Numbered from the stretch's first letter, positions 46,903 to 54,930 are shown. The stretch is DNA of 64,000 bases from Peribacillus saganii (GCF_003429095.1 NZ_QVTE01000008.1:124001-188000); one strand, 5' to 3'. A program made the numbers and translations. The notes: generated from the letters alone by a model not told the origin.

Positions 46903-47339
46903 AAAATTCAAAGTGTGAATACAACGGAAAAGAAATAACGGTTGAAGAGTATTTCGAAAAACGTGGAGTAAAGGCGTTTGAAAAGGCGCTTAGGCAACAA
47001 GCGGCCTCTTGCTCACTGTTTCGCGACGGAAACTGCTTAATGAGCGATGAGCCTTGTAAAGTACTTAACGAAGGCTTTCCCACGCATCCAAAACGGCGGT
47101 GCATCGTATTTGAGCGAATGGTATTGCCTGCGGATCAGAAAACTCAAGCCGACTATTGGGCGGTTTTTGCCGGGGAGGGACTGAGCCAAGTGGAAAAGCG
47201 AAACTGCGAAGGCTGCGGCAAGCCCATCGATGCTGACTCACCTAATCGCCGATATTGCGGACCATGCAAACGTGTAGCTGAGCGAGCATCTAAACGCAAC
47301 CGAATGAGGCGGTATCGGGAAGGTAAAGAGGACTTCTAG
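46899..47339 (+). CDS. Cysteine-rich protein with C-terminal zinc-ribbon-like motif
   Basis: A 146-residue protein with an N-terminal Cys cluster (AASCSLFRDGNCLMSDEPCKVL ... RRCIVF, about residues 36-70) and a C-terminal CEGCGKPIDADSPNRRYCGPC (about 107-127), a four-Cys zinc ribbon followed by a very basic tail. The pattern resembles the cysteine-rich VLP domain and zinc-ribbon proteins common on integrative elements. DNA or RNA binding is likely. Start overlaps the previous stop. Confidence 0.7.
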   Translation: MKNSKCEYNGKEITVEEYFEKRGVKAFEKALRQQAASCSLFRDGNCLMSDEPCKVLNEGFPTHPKRRCIVFERMVLPADQKTQADYWAVFAGEGLSQVEKRNCEGCGKPIDADSPNRRYCGPCKRVAERASKRNRMRRYREGKEDF

Positions 47340-47411
47340 TAGACAGTTTTAAGACGTCAAAACCGTGTCAAATCAACGTTTGCAAAGACCAAAAAACGGG
47401 AGGTAGTATAA

Positions 47412-47645
47412 ATGGCTTCAAAACCGAAAAAACGTACTCAAGACCGTCTACAAGTGATTGTCTGTTTGTCATGCAATAAAATGCCAGCGAATGAAAGAGA
47501 CACTTTAGTTAAGGTGTCCGACGGGAAAAGAACGCAGTTTATCAAGTTCGGAAGACGTGTTTCACTCGGCCGGATAATGCATCAGCTTCCAATAGTTTTT
47601 ATGGACCGAGCCTATGACGAAAGACGAAGCAGGAAAAGGGCATGA
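47412..47645 (+). CDS. Small basic hypothetical protein (77 aa)
   Basis: A 77-residue basic protein with a CLSCNKM motif near residue 18 and a very basic C-terminus (YDERRSRKRA). CGGGAGG lies upstream of the ATG. No family recognised; the composition suggests nucleic-acid binding. It overlaps the next gene by 4 bases. Confidence 0.6.
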   Translation: MASKPKKRTQDRLQVIVCLSCNKMPANERDTLVKVSDGKRTQFIKFGRRVSLGRIMHQLPIVFMDRAYDERRSRKRA

Positions 47646-47833
47646 CATCGGAAGATAAGTGCATAAATCTGCTAAAACAAATAGCAATGTTAAAAGACGA
47701 GCGCCAGGGCCAGCGAATCATCGATGCGATAGAAGGACGGCCGCCTGATGAGAACTATTACGCTGAGGTTAGCCGAAAGATGGCAGTCTATGACGCTAAG
47801 ATACTGGCTATCTTGCAGAAGGGCAGGAACTAA
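47642..47833 (+). CDS. Small hypothetical protein (63 aa)
   Basis: A 63-residue helical protein (MTSEDKCINLLKQIAMLKDERQGQ...) starting in the overlap ATGA with the preceding gene. Not recognised. The next gene starts immediately after the stop codon. Confidence 0.6.
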   Translation: MTSEDKCINLLKQIAMLKDERQGQRIIDAIEGRPPDENYYAEVSRKMAVYDAKILAILQKGRN

Positions 47834-48223
47834 ATGCGTAAATTCCGAGTGTATTACAAGCATGCTGGCGGAATGATCGGTGTCGGTATTGAGGAAATGG
47901 AGCAAATAAACGGCCGGGGTCACATTGCCGCAATTGCTTCCGTTTTTATTCCGGAGTCACTTTCCGACATTGAAATAGTATCGCGTCTGATTGATATTTG
48001 CGGGGTAGGCCAGGATGAATCATTTGTCTTAAAATTGTCCCGGACTTTGCCAACTCCGACAATGGATCGGCTAAGGTCGAAGCATCCAAACGTAATATTC
48101 AAGCGGACAAACTTTCGCTCACAAGCAACTAGCAAAGAACTTTGCCATGACGCATTAACACGAAAGACAACGGTAATCGAACGGCTGAACCACGAAGGAA
48201 CGGGGCGATGTGATGATTTATAG
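47834..48223 (+). CDS. Hypothetical protein (129 aa)
   Basis: A 129-residue protein with alternating strands and helices (VYYKHAGGMIGVGIEEME ... IVSRLIDICGVGQ) and a basic C-terminal part. I do not recognise it. It abuts the previous gene and overlaps the next one by 11-14 bases, so translation is coupled within the small-gene operon. Confidence 0.6.
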   Translation: MRKFRVYYKHAGGMIGVGIEEMEQINGRGHIAAIASVFIPESLSDIEIVSRLIDICGVGQDESFVLKLSRTLPTPTMDRLRSKHPNVIFKRTNFRSQATSKELCHDALTRKTTVIERLNHEGTGRCDDL

Positions 48224-48533
48224 TAGAAACTTAATCGCAGACAGTGAGCCGGAGTACAGGCATACAACAGTAAAGACGAAGCAAGTGCCGGAATACAAAG
48301 AGCCTTCGCGTGAAGTGACGGTTTACAAAAAAGTACGGACTGCGTTCGGTTCGGTTAAGTCTATAGTTCAATTCGATGCAAGGTTGGATGAAACCGGAGA
48401 AATATTTCGCAGTGAGTCGATCGTCATAAATAGCTGGCAGCCGCCTAATTCGGCCGCAGTAGGGGTTAAATTATCTGATTTTATTGAGCAGTTAAAGAAA
48501 GACGGATACCACGTAAAAATTAATGGTGAGTGA
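48213..48533 (+). CDS. Hypothetical protein (106 aa)
   Basis: A 106-residue, strand-rich protein with no signal or membrane segment. Start is either GTG 48210 or ATG 48213, just after GGGGCGATG. Family unknown. It overlaps the upstream gene and ends 4 bases into the potential GTG of the next frame. Confidence 0.6.
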   Translation: MIYSRNLIADSEPEYRHTTVKTKQVPEYKEPSREVTVYKKVRTAFGSVKSIVQFDARLDETGEIFRSESIVINSWQPPNSAAVGVKLSDFIEQLKKDGYHVKINGE

Positions 48534-48550
48534 AAAGGAGAATGTTAATT

Positions 48551-49339
48551 ATGAAAACAGTTCAAGAGATTAGGGAGATAGTCGCAAAGGCACAGCAATT
48601 ACAGCAGGATTCAACCGGTTTGTATCGTTCATTCCAAGATGCTTATAACCAAAAGAAAACGGAAATCGAACTTAACCGGGACTATTCGCCAGAAGGAAAG
48701 CGGAAGCTGATTGAATCACATCAGAAGCGGAAAACAATCGAACTCATGCAGCTTGCCCGTTCGCAAAAGGATTTATTTACGAAATATTTGTCTGAGGCTA
48801 AGAAAGACGCGGAAAGCATCATATATGCTAAGACGCCGAAGGTCGATCCGGTTAAGCAGGAGCGGTTTGAAAAGCGCTTGGCTGAAGTCAAAACGGAAAT
48901 CCTTCTTAGTAACGCCAAGAAGGGCAAGGAAATTTTATCGGATTTTCTCAGCAAGGTTGACGAGCAAGCCTTCGCTGCACAAATAAAAGGCGAGTTCGTT
49001 TCACTTATTCAGCCAATTTTGCAAGATGCTGGCGCTGAAGCTTACAAGTACCGCCAGGAACTATCCCAAATATTTGAGGACGTAAAATCGCGGTCAATGG
49101 ATCCGGAAGCAGGCGAGGCTATGCAGGTCGCGGAATATGCGGAATCAGCTTTGGATGGCCGTTTCTTTATTCCATTAGTAGAGGAAAAGGCCGGGGAACA
49201 CTTGGGCCAGCTTGCAAAAATGTATATTAACAAACCGGAACAATATTTCGCTGATTTTCCGGACGATGACAAGAAGCCATTACCGCCTGGCATGCGTTCT
49301 ATCGAAGAAGTGCTTGAAGAACAAGAAGCGAAAATTTAA
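48551..49339 (+). CDS. Coiled-coil hypothetical protein (262 aa)
   Basis: A 262-residue protein that is almost entirely helical and charged in its first 140 residues, with coiled-coil pattern (KTVQEIREIVAKAQQLQQDS ... IELMQLARSQKDLF). No family recognised; phage structural or scaffold-like roles would fit the composition and position before the tape-measure gene, but this is speculative. AAAAGGAG is 10 bases before the ATG at 48551. A strong UUCG-loop terminator follows its stop. Confidence 0.6.
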   Translation: MKTVQEIREIVAKAQQLQQDSTGLYRSFQDAYNQKKTEIELNRDYSPEGKRKLIESHQKRKTIELMQLARSQKDLFTKYLSEAKKDAESIIYAKTPKVDPVKQERFEKRLAEVKTEILLSNAKKGKEILSDFLSKVDEQAFAAQIKGEFVSLIQPILQDAGAEAYKYRQELSQIFEDVKSRSMDPEAGEAMQVAEYAESALDGRFFIPLVEEKAGEHLGQLAKMYINKPEQYFADFPDDDKKPLPPGMRSIEEVLEEQEAKI

Positions 49340-49426
49340 TATACGCGCGTTTGCACCACGCGGCCGCACGGAAAACGGCCGGCAGTGGGAGCGCATTGTC
49401 ATAGTTTTATGACCTCCTGTTTGACG

Positions 49427-49446
49427 GCGCCTTCGGGCGCTTTTTT
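49427..49446 (+). terminator. Intrinsic terminator with UUCG loop
   Basis: GCGCC-TTCG-GGCGC stem-loop followed by TTTTTT, between the coiled-coil gene and the tape-measure block. Confidence 0.9.
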
Positions 49447-49473
49447 ATTTATCTAAGAAAGGATGATGAAGAA

Positions 49474-49770
49474 ATGGCAACATATTTACAGGAAGTGCTT
49501 ATGCACCGAATGGAGCAGTTCGGCTTGGAAGCAACGGAAGCTATACAGGTCAGTCAGCTCAAAACACTTCCGGAAGAAACGAAAGCCAGGCTGAAGTCTT
49601 ACCGCATGTCACTGGCCTCAGCACGACAGGATGACGACCTGAAAAGTATCGCGGAGAATCTTGATAACGTACTGGATTGCCTGCTTAACGACCAACACGA
49701 TGCAGGCGTGATGTTTGCGATAATGGCAGCGCATGAGGCCGGCAAGCTAGAAGCGAGGTGGTCAGATTGA
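49474..49770 (+). CDS. Hypothetical protein upstream of the tape-measure gene (98 aa)
   Basis: A 98-residue mostly helical protein (MATYLQEVLMHRMEQFGLEATEAIQ...). In tailed phages the tail assembly chaperones occupy this position, but I see no frameshift signal nor clear homology. GAAAGGATG precedes the ATG. Its stop TGA overlaps the TTG start of the tape-measure gene, indicating coupling. Confidence 0.6.
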   Translation: MATYLQEVLMHRMEQFGLEATEAIQVSQLKTLPEETKARLKSYRMSLASARQDDDLKSIAENLDNVLDCLLNDQHDAGVMFAIMAAHEAGKLEARWSD

Positions 49771-50283
49771 GCTTTGACCTTCGTGCTATATTATCTTTGA
49801 ATAGTAATTCCTTCGTAAGAGGTATGCGTGACGTCGAGCGAGCGACCCAGCGAGCAAATCGCCAAATGGGACTATTCCGTGATAGTCAAGGGCATCTTCG
49901 TGATGGCATGGGAAGATTCGCTAGCTCCGCAAGTGTTGCAGAAAAGGCAGTTTCTGGATTCGGCAAGGGCATTAGCGCCTCGGTTAAAGGGCTAACGAAC
50001 ATGAATTCACTTTTAGTCGGTGCAGCTAGCGGATTCGCGGCATTCAAGACTGCCGAAAAGGGATTCCTCGCTACTGTGGGTGCTGCTGCCCAATACGAGT
50101 CCAGTTGGGTCACGATAAAGGCGATAATGAACGACGCTAAGAAAGCCAAAGAATATATGGATTTAGTCGACAGGTTCGCTATCGACAGCCCTATCATGGA
50201 CTCACAAGCTATGCTAAAAAACTCGAAATCTTTCTTAACGACGGAATCCGGGAAAGATTTAAAGCAACTTGAAAAAATGTGGT
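49767..50283 (+). CDS. Phage tail tape-measure protein, exon 1
   Basis: First exon of a split gene. The likely start is TTG 49767 (SFDLRAILSLNSNSFVRGMRDV), with GAGGTGG 7 bases upstream; this opening is typical for tape-measure proteins, which set phage tail length. The region GLTNMNSLLVGAASGFAAFKTAE and the following AAQYESSWVTIKAIMND are also characteristic. The frame runs to ...LKQLEKMW and is broken by a stop inside intron 1 shortly after 50283. Joining the three exons (49767-50283, 50547-50596, 50852-51952) gives a continuous protein of about 555 residues, shorter than most phage tape measures. Confidence 0.82.
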
Positions 50284-50546
50284 TAATAGTAGCCCTTCGT
50301 ATCAGCAATGGTACGTCGAAACTTCTCTAATTGCTGGGAAGTCCTAACGTTAAGCCGAGGATAATCAGCAGCCAAGCCGCAAGAAAAGCGGAAGGTTCAA
50401 CGACTAGGCGAAAGCCGTAGACTGCAAGCGATTGGCAGTCGAAACGGGAAGCGCCCCTTGAGGGTGTTGATATAGTCTCGTCTCATAAGAAATTATGAGC
50501 AGTCCAAGTGACGGCTGAAGTGTAGCGATCTTCAGTGAAGAAAACG
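50284..50546 (+). ncRNA. Group I intron 1 (263 nt, no ORF)
   Basis: Carries the group I core: P-element AGCAGCCAAGCC near 50372, GTTCAACGACTA near 50397 (P7 5' strand) and the canonical GATATAGTC at 50469-50477 (P7 3' strand). The 5' splice site follows U in GGU, which pairs with AGCC in P1 to give the required G-U pair. It ends in G at 50546, exactly where exon joining restores the protein frame (MW|SLAERM). No homing endonuclease. Confidence 0.85.
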
Positions 50547-50596
50547 CATTAGCAGAACGTATGGCGGCAATTGATCCGATGCAAGGTGTCGAAGGT
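50547..50596 (+). CDS. Tape-measure protein, exon 2 (50 nt)
   Basis: Only 50 nt, reading (with one base from exon 1) SLAERMAAIDPMQGVEG. This sequence belongs to the conserved tape-measure stretch that continues into exon 3 as AVFALREMFSGD, which confirms both splice junctions. It would be unreadable without removal of both introns. Confidence 0.8.
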
Positions 50597-50851
50597 TAAA
50601 AAAATAGCCCTTCATACTAGCGATAGTATGTCGAAACTCCTCTAATTCGGTGGAAACCCTAACGTAAAGCCGAGGGCAATACCGATCCAAGCCGCATTGC
50701 GGAAGGTGTAACGACTAGGCGAAAGCCGTAGAACCAAGCGGTTCGAAATGGGGAGCATCCCTTGCGGATGTTGATATAGTCTCTTCTTGCGGGAAACCGT
50801 AAGCAGCTTAGGAGCGGCGTAAGGAGTAGCGAATTTACGCGAAGATAAAAG
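50597..50851 (+). ncRNA. Group I intron 2 (255 nt, no ORF)
   Basis: A clear relative of intron 1: same start (TA...ATAGCCCTTC), same GTAACGACTAGGCGAAAGCCGTAG-type P7/P8 block near 50710 and GATATAGTC at 50773-50781. 5' splice again after GGU (EG codons), 3' end G at 50851 so that GG|GCG keeps the frame. No ORF. The two introns probably arose by duplication. Confidence 0.85.
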
Positions 50852-51952
50852 GCGGTTTTTGCATTGCGGGAAATGTTCAGCGGAGATCATATTTCGATGG
50901 TACGACGTTTTGAAATGCCGAAGCAAATAATGAACGAAATTAAGAAGATGGATATACCGGACCAATTGCGTGAATTAGATAAGTACTTTAATAAAATAGG
51001 AATGACACAGAAGCTAATCGACGAGATGGGCGGAACAACGCTCGGTATATGGTCACAAATTAAAGAGCAGACCGCGGTAATTATGCGTGAAATGGGTAAG
51101 CCGGGACTCCAGACGGTCAAAAGTTTCTTGGATCAAATACAAAGCGGCTTGGAAAATGGTAATGCGGATCGCTGGGCAAATATAGGGGCACGATGGATTA
51201 ACGCAACTCTAACTGGACTAACTAACGGAGCAACCTCTCTATACAATTGGTTTGATTCATTAACAAAAAGCGATGAGTGGAAAACCAAGACGACCATGTT
51301 CAGTAAAATTGATTTTTTCGTTGGAGATGTCTATGAGCGTTTCCTTAGTTGGTTGACAAGCGAAAATGGAAGACAAAAGATTGAAAGGACGACCTCAGAT
51401 TTAATTCAGATAGTTGGGGGCGCATTAAATGCAAGCTCTGAAGCATTAAAGCCGATTGGTGAGCAACTTGGATCAGCGATAGGAAAAGGAGTTCTTAGCG
51501 GAATCAAGACGAGCTTATCCGAATGGACCGCGAACCTGCCTTCCGTCGGGGAAGTTCTTTATGGCGCTGGGCAAGGAATCTGGAACGCGGTAGTTCCGGA
51601 CGAATGGGAAAGTCACGCAAAAGCTCCGTCATGGTTAAGGAACCAAGCGACTGAACTTAAAGTAAGAAAATCATTCCAAAAGACTAAGGCGGAGCAATTG
51701 CGCGGCGATGTCGGTCGATATAAAACTGGCTTAGATTACGTGCCGCACGATTGGTTCCCGGCTTACCTTGACAAAGGGGAGAAAGTGCTTACAGCAAGGG
51801 AGGCGGACGATTACCGCAAAGGAAAGTCCGGCGGAGGTAACGGATTCACGATTGTTATGAACGGAACCGTTATCCGCGAGGAAGCCGATATTAATAAACT
51901 TGGCGCAGCAATAGTACGCGAATTTAGACGAGCCGGAGGTGACGGAGCATAA
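50852..51952 (+). CDS. Tape-measure protein, exon 3 (C-terminal 366 aa)
   Basis: The largest exon. It begins AVFALREMFSGDHISMVRRFEMPKQ-like, the continuation of the conserved tape-measure block. The middle is helical and amphipathic. The C-terminus (GLDYVPHDWFPAYLDKGEKV, then LTAREADDYRKG, and VIREEADINKLGAAIVREF) is the characteristic end of many tape-measure proteins. Long hydrophobic helices that usually occur in the middle of tape measures are not prominent. The next gene begins in the overlap with the stop. Confidence 0.82.
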   Translation, partial: AVFALREMFSGDHISMVRRFEMPKQIMNEIKKMDIPDQLRELDKYFNKIGMTQKLIDEMGGTTLGIWSQIKEQTAVIMREMGKPGLQTVKSFLDQIQSGLENGNADRWANIGARWINATLTGLTNGATSLYNWFDSLTKSDEWKTKTTMFSKIDFFVGDVYERFLSWLTSENGRQKIERTTSDLIQIVGGALNASSEALKPIGEQLGSAIGKGVLSGIKTSLSEWTANLPSVGEVLYGAGQGIWNAVVPDEWESHAKAPSWLRNQATELKVRKSFQKTKAEQLRGDVGRYKTGLDYVPHDWFPAYLDKGEKVLTAREADDYRKGKSGGGNGFTIVMNGTVIREEADINKLGAAIVREFRRAGGDGA

Positions 51953-52296
51953 TGGATCCGCAATACAAATACGCCGGAAGATACGAGGGCAGCTGGCGGC
52001 ATAATATGATCGAGCTGATACAGAGAATGGGTTATAACCCGGGATGGAAGCCAGAAATAGTATTCGTTTCAAGTGTCAATCCGTTAATTTTCAAGAATCC
52101 TAGGGATGGTTTTGAATATGCCACCGATGAAATAATGATTAATAAGGATTTATTGCCGAAAACAGAAACGGTGATAATCGATGGGGTTTCCCGCACACTC
52201 ACCTACCCAAACGAAATAAAGGTTGGCGAAGAGTTTCTTATGTTTTTAAACTACGATTCTCCATACGGCGAAGCGTGTGTTGTAATGCGAGTTTAA
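51952..52296 (+). CDS. Hypothetical protein downstream of the tape-measure gene (114 aa)
   Basis: A 114-residue protein (MDPQYKYAGRYEGSWRHNMIELI...) with strand-rich C-terminal half. I do not recognise it; distal-tail proteins normally lie here in phages but are longer. The ATG overlaps the TAA of the tape-measure gene (TAATGG), and CGGAGG is 7-8 bases upstream. It is the last gene of this operon. Confidence 0.65.
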   Translation: MDPQYKYAGRYEGSWRHNMIELIQRMGYNPGWKPEIVFVSSVNPLIFKNPRDGFEYATDEIMINKDLLPKTETVIIDGVSRTLTYPNEIKVGEEFLMFLNYDSPYGEACVVMRV

Positions 52297-52589
52297 TTAA
52301 TGCGGAGGTTGACTTCCTGTATAAAATGGAAAAAATTATATAATTGCTTGTATGTAAAAAACTGAATGGGTATACTGAAATTGTAGTAAAGATAATTTGC
52401 TACATTCTAAGATAAGGAGTGTGATTATCTATTGAGCATTAATCTCAAAGAAGCACTGACGATCCATGGTAAATTTATTTGTATCTGTCAAAGGGAATAA
52501 GGATCGGCAAAATCTTTTTCAATTCTTTAGGGTTAATAAAATCTTCTCACGATTAGCTCATTAATAATCTCTCCAAATATTTATCCGCG
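52297..52589. other. Intergenic region with possible tiny ORF
   Basis: AT-rich. A 22-codon frame from TTG at about 52433 has AAGGAGTG upstream, but its product has no recognisable feature and it may be a remnant. Nothing else is seen. Confidence 0.35.
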
Positions 52590-52629
52590 AGGCTCTTGAG
52601 GTGGTGCTCAGAGCCTTTATTTTTTTTTC
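52590..52629 (+). terminator. Intrinsic terminator of the tape-measure operon
   Basis: AGGCTCTTGAG and CTCAGAGCCT form a long stem followed by TTTATTTTTTTTT. Confidence 0.88.
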
Positions 52630-52631
52630 AT

Positions 52632-52666
52632 TAAAAAAAGAGCTGAGTAGAAATCTACATCGCTCT
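52632..52666 (-). terminator. Intrinsic terminator of the integrase transcript
   Basis: On the minus strand AGAGC...GTAGA-TT-TCTAC...GCTCT forms an interrupted hairpin followed by TTTTTTT. Confidence 0.75.
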
Positions 52667-52812
52667 TCCTTCGTAGGAACTGAATTCCCTTATCCGCTTG
52701 AAAGGGTTTAAACTTTGTACTACTTTGCGCGAGGTAATATCGCGGGTGGTGCCGCTCCCTCACTCGAGCTTACTTAGATTGCTCATCTCTTTTTTGCTAA
52801 AAAACTTAAAAC

Positions 52813-52938
52813 CTACTCTTTAAACATTTTAATTAATTCATCGATGATTGCTCTCGTTGCACCTGATACCATACCACGCAACACCGCAAAACTAATTTCT
52901 CTACTCGGTGTAGGTGACTTCTCACGATTGTTTTCCAT
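52813..52938 (-). CDS. Small protein next to the integrase (41 aa), possible directionality factor
   Basis: Start ATG at 52938 with GGGAGGAGAG upstream. The product MENNREKSPTPSREISFAVL... ends in a helix with Lys. Too short for a classical excisionase helix-turn-helix, but its place directly after the integrase on the same transcript would suit an accessory factor. Family not recognised. Confidence 0.55.
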   Translation of the reverse strand: MENNREKSPTPSREISFAVLRGMVSGATRAIIDELIKMFKE

Positions 52939-53020
52939 AATATACTCTCCTCCCGAACCTACTGAAGGAGCAGTACAACCTAATTTTACAATTAATACCT
53001 TATTCTGACAATAGACATTC

Positions 53021-54073
53021 CTATACCTTTCTGCCATTCCGTGTTAATATCCGTCGAACTGGCGAAAATTTATTATGTTGCTGGCGTATGTGCTCGCTAT
53101 CCATTTGTACATATTTTCGTGTGGTATGTATGTCCGCATGGTCTAAAATCTTTTGAAGCGTAAATAAATCGCCTCCATTGAGAATATAATTTCTTGCGAA
53201 GGTATGCCGGAACATGTGCGGGTGAACTCGCTCGATATTTAACTTTCGCTTCAGCCGATTAAGCCGGCGCCTAAAAGCATCGTCCGTTAAAGGGTCACCG
53301 AAAGCATTCATAAATACCTGGCAATCCTCGCCGAAATATCCTTGCGTTTCGTCCAACAGTTGCCGCAATCGTTTAGCGACTTCCCGGCTTAGTGGTATCT
53401 CGCGGTGCTTACGATTCTTTGCTACTTGCGAAGGCACAAAGGCGGCCAGTTGCCGAAAATCCACCTGATCGGCCGTAAGTGCCAGCGCCTCACCAATTCG
53501 CATGCCAGTATCGAGTAAAAGCAATATAAGCGTTTTATCTCGCCATTGTGCATATTGGCTATCGTCATAAGCTGCAAGTATCGCGTCAACCTGTTCATCA
53601 GATAGTCCGGGCACTTCCTGGCGCTCATCATCGCGTACTTGTGCAATGTTCGCCGTGGGGTTGTCCGAAATAATTCCTTCATTATATAGGAAGCGGAACA
53701 TTGTCTTCAGCGTCCGCAAACGTATATTAATCGTAGTGACCGATAATCCTTTTCCTTCCTGTTTGCGGGTATCATCTTCCGCATAAGCCGTGCGCTCAGT
53801 CCGCAAGTAATTAATGTAACCGCGAAGGGTGTCAGCGCTAATTTCATCTATATACGTAACCTCAGCGCCTAACCAATCGGTAAGGTAACGAACCACTGCA
53901 TAATAACCGCCAATAGTTCCCGCCCTAACGCCTTCCGCTTGCTTCGCCTTCACAAATATTTCCAGCGCTTCCTCGATTGTATACCGGACATTAACCGACT
54001 GTCGGTCAACGCTAGGCTTCGGGACATTCCTTGTAGCTTTCGGTCCTCTTTCGCCAATATATTTCCGTGCCAT
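53021..54073 (-). CDS. Tyrosine integrase of the element
   Basis: A 350-residue tyrosine recombinase. An N-terminal arm/core-binding region (about residues 25-140) precedes the catalytic domain with R in DTGMRIGEAL, HMFRHTFARN (HxxR) and the nucleophile Tyr in HTTRKYVQM. AAGGGAGG precedes the ATG at 54073. It lies about 150 bases from the tRNA-Arg repeat, as expected for the enzyme that catalyses integration and excision there. The candidate arm repeats (ATGTCA) lie on both sides. Confidence 0.93.
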   Translation of the reverse strand: MARKYIGERGPKATRNVPKPSVDRQSVNVRYTIEEALEIFVKAKQAEGVRAGTIGGYYAVVRYLTDWLGAEVTYIDEISADTLRGYINYLRTERTAYAEDDTRKQEGKGLSVTTINIRLRTLKTMFRFLYNEGIISDNPTANIAQVRDDERQEVPGLSDEQVDAILAAYDDSQYAQWRDKTLILLLLDTGMRIGEALALTADQVDFRQLAAFVPSQVAKNRKHREIPLSREVAKRLRQLLDETQGYFGEDCQVFMNAFGDPLTDDAFRRRLNRLKRKLNIERVHPHMFRHTFARNYILNGGDLFTLQKILDHADIHTTRKYVQMDSEHIRQQHNKFSPVRRILTRNGRKV

Positions 54074-54220
54074 AGTTCGTTCAGCCTCCCTTAAGGTTCG
54101 CCGTTTGTCCTACGTTCACCATATCCGCGTCCTACAGACAAAGAAAAAACGCTATGTCAACGCCATATGTCACCGATGATTGACCGGATCACATACCGCA
54201 TTACATAGCGCTTCTTTAAC
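54074..54220. promoter_or_regulatory. Right-end region with integrase arm-type repeats
   Basis: Contains several ATGTCA/TGACAT-type repeats (54154, 54167 and complements), including TATGTCACCGATGATTGA (54166-54183), nearly the same as 36792-36809 at the left end. Also carries the integrase promoter. Candidate integrase arm sites. Confidence 0.55.
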
Positions 54221-54270
54221 TAGCGTCCCAGATAGGAGTCGAACCTACGACCTACAGCTTAGGAGGCTGT
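54221..54270. repeat. Right attachment repeat
   Basis: Fifty bases identical to 36713-36762; forms the 3' half of the intact tRNA-Arg gene. Confidence 0.93.
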
Positions 54271-54297
54271 CGCTCTATCCTGCTGAGCTACTGGGAC
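54224..54297 (-). tRNA. tRNA-Arg (anticodon CCT)
   Basis: On the minus strand the cloverleaf is complete: acceptor GTCCCAG/CTGGGAC, D arm TAGCTCAGCAGGATAGAGC, anticodon stem ACAGC/GCTGT enclosing CTCCTAA with anticodon CCT, and T arm with GGTTCGACTCC. CCA is not encoded. It reads AGG codons. The gene is restored by the element's own 50-bp copy. Confidence 0.96.
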
Positions 54298-54666
54298 ATA
54301 TTATAAATAAGACAAATTCAATTATATACTGATTGGCTATGTAAATCAAGGGGGATAGTACGATATTTTTTTAATCCCAGCCAGTGTAAAGTAAAGTTCT
54401 TTGAAACAAAAGGCAAAAAAACAATTTAACTAAAGTACATCAATGTACCTGAGGAGAATTTAAATATTAATATTAAGTGAGAGAGTTTCCTATTAATCCT
54501 TAATGAATGGCTGATCATTTTTTTTGCTCCGATCTTTGTTGAGATTTCCCGGGAATTAATTTAGAGGTATACAGAAGCACTACTGTCCAAATCAACGAAA
54601 ACCTTTTTCACGGAGTCAGGATAAAAACAATTTAAAAATATCAGGTTGGTTCCAAAAATTGGAGAG
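54298..54666. other. Intergenic region right of the tRNA
   Basis: AT-rich, no supported gene. It should contain the tRNA promoter. Nothing else recognised. Confidence 0.4.
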
Positions 54667-54930
54667 ATAGAGATAAAAATAAGAATTGGAAGAGTAGCAG
54701 ACGCCAAAAACATTGCTAAAGTTCATGTGAATAACTGGAAAACCACGTATAAAAACATTTTGCCCTCTGATTATTTGAAGTCCCTAGAAATTTCGATGCA
54801 ATGATTATTTGGGTCCTGCAGGATAATCCTTCAAGATGAAAAGATGGGTGGACAGCAAATAGCGAAAGAAACTGTAGAAATCAGTGGTAAACATTTTGAA
54901 GAAATCGCCTATAAAATTTCACTCGAATGA
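54667..54930 (+). pseudogene. Degraded GNAT N-acetyltransferase
   Basis: The frame from about 54673 reads IRIGRVADAKNIAKVHVNNW then KTTYKNILPSDYLKSLEISMQ and a stop; this is the typical N-terminus of GNAT acetyltransferases. After a gap, GGQQIAKETVEISGKHFEEI ending at 54930 resembles the C-terminal end of the same family. The acetyl-CoA binding core is missing, so this is a pseudogene with an internal deletion. Confidence 0.72.

Larger units (their letters stand above)
36713..54270. mobile_element. Integrated mobile element in tRNA-Arg(CCT), about 17.5 kb
   Basis: The boundaries are a perfect 50-bp direct repeat (36713-36762 and 54221-54270) of the 3' part of tRNA-Arg. A tyrosine integrase sits at the right end beside the intact tRNA, the standard arrangement for tRNA-targeting elements. 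Inside are an FtsK/HerA-type translocase, a replication-relaxation-type protein, a VirB2/TrbC-like protein, two Xre regulators, a second recombinase, a lipoprotein, a possible sigma-like regulator, a Cys-rich protein and a phage tape-measure gene with two group I introns. No capsid, terminase or classical relaxase was recognised. It is a mobilisable or satellite-like element; GC is visibly higher than in the AT-rich flanks, except for the cargo gene at 41306-42277. Confidence 0.88.

Noticed and set aside
50330-50863. Interpretation of the gap in the tape-measure gene as simple frameshift decay
   Set aside because: Both interruptions carry conserved group I core motifs and their exact removal restores the frame and a conserved motif.
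52690-52775. GGGTGGTGCCGC stretch resembling the T-box antiterminator motif
   Set aside because: No specifier loop, no antiterminator/terminator pair and no aminoacyl-tRNA synthetase or amino-acid gene downstream on this strand; probably chance within a GC-rich hairpin.
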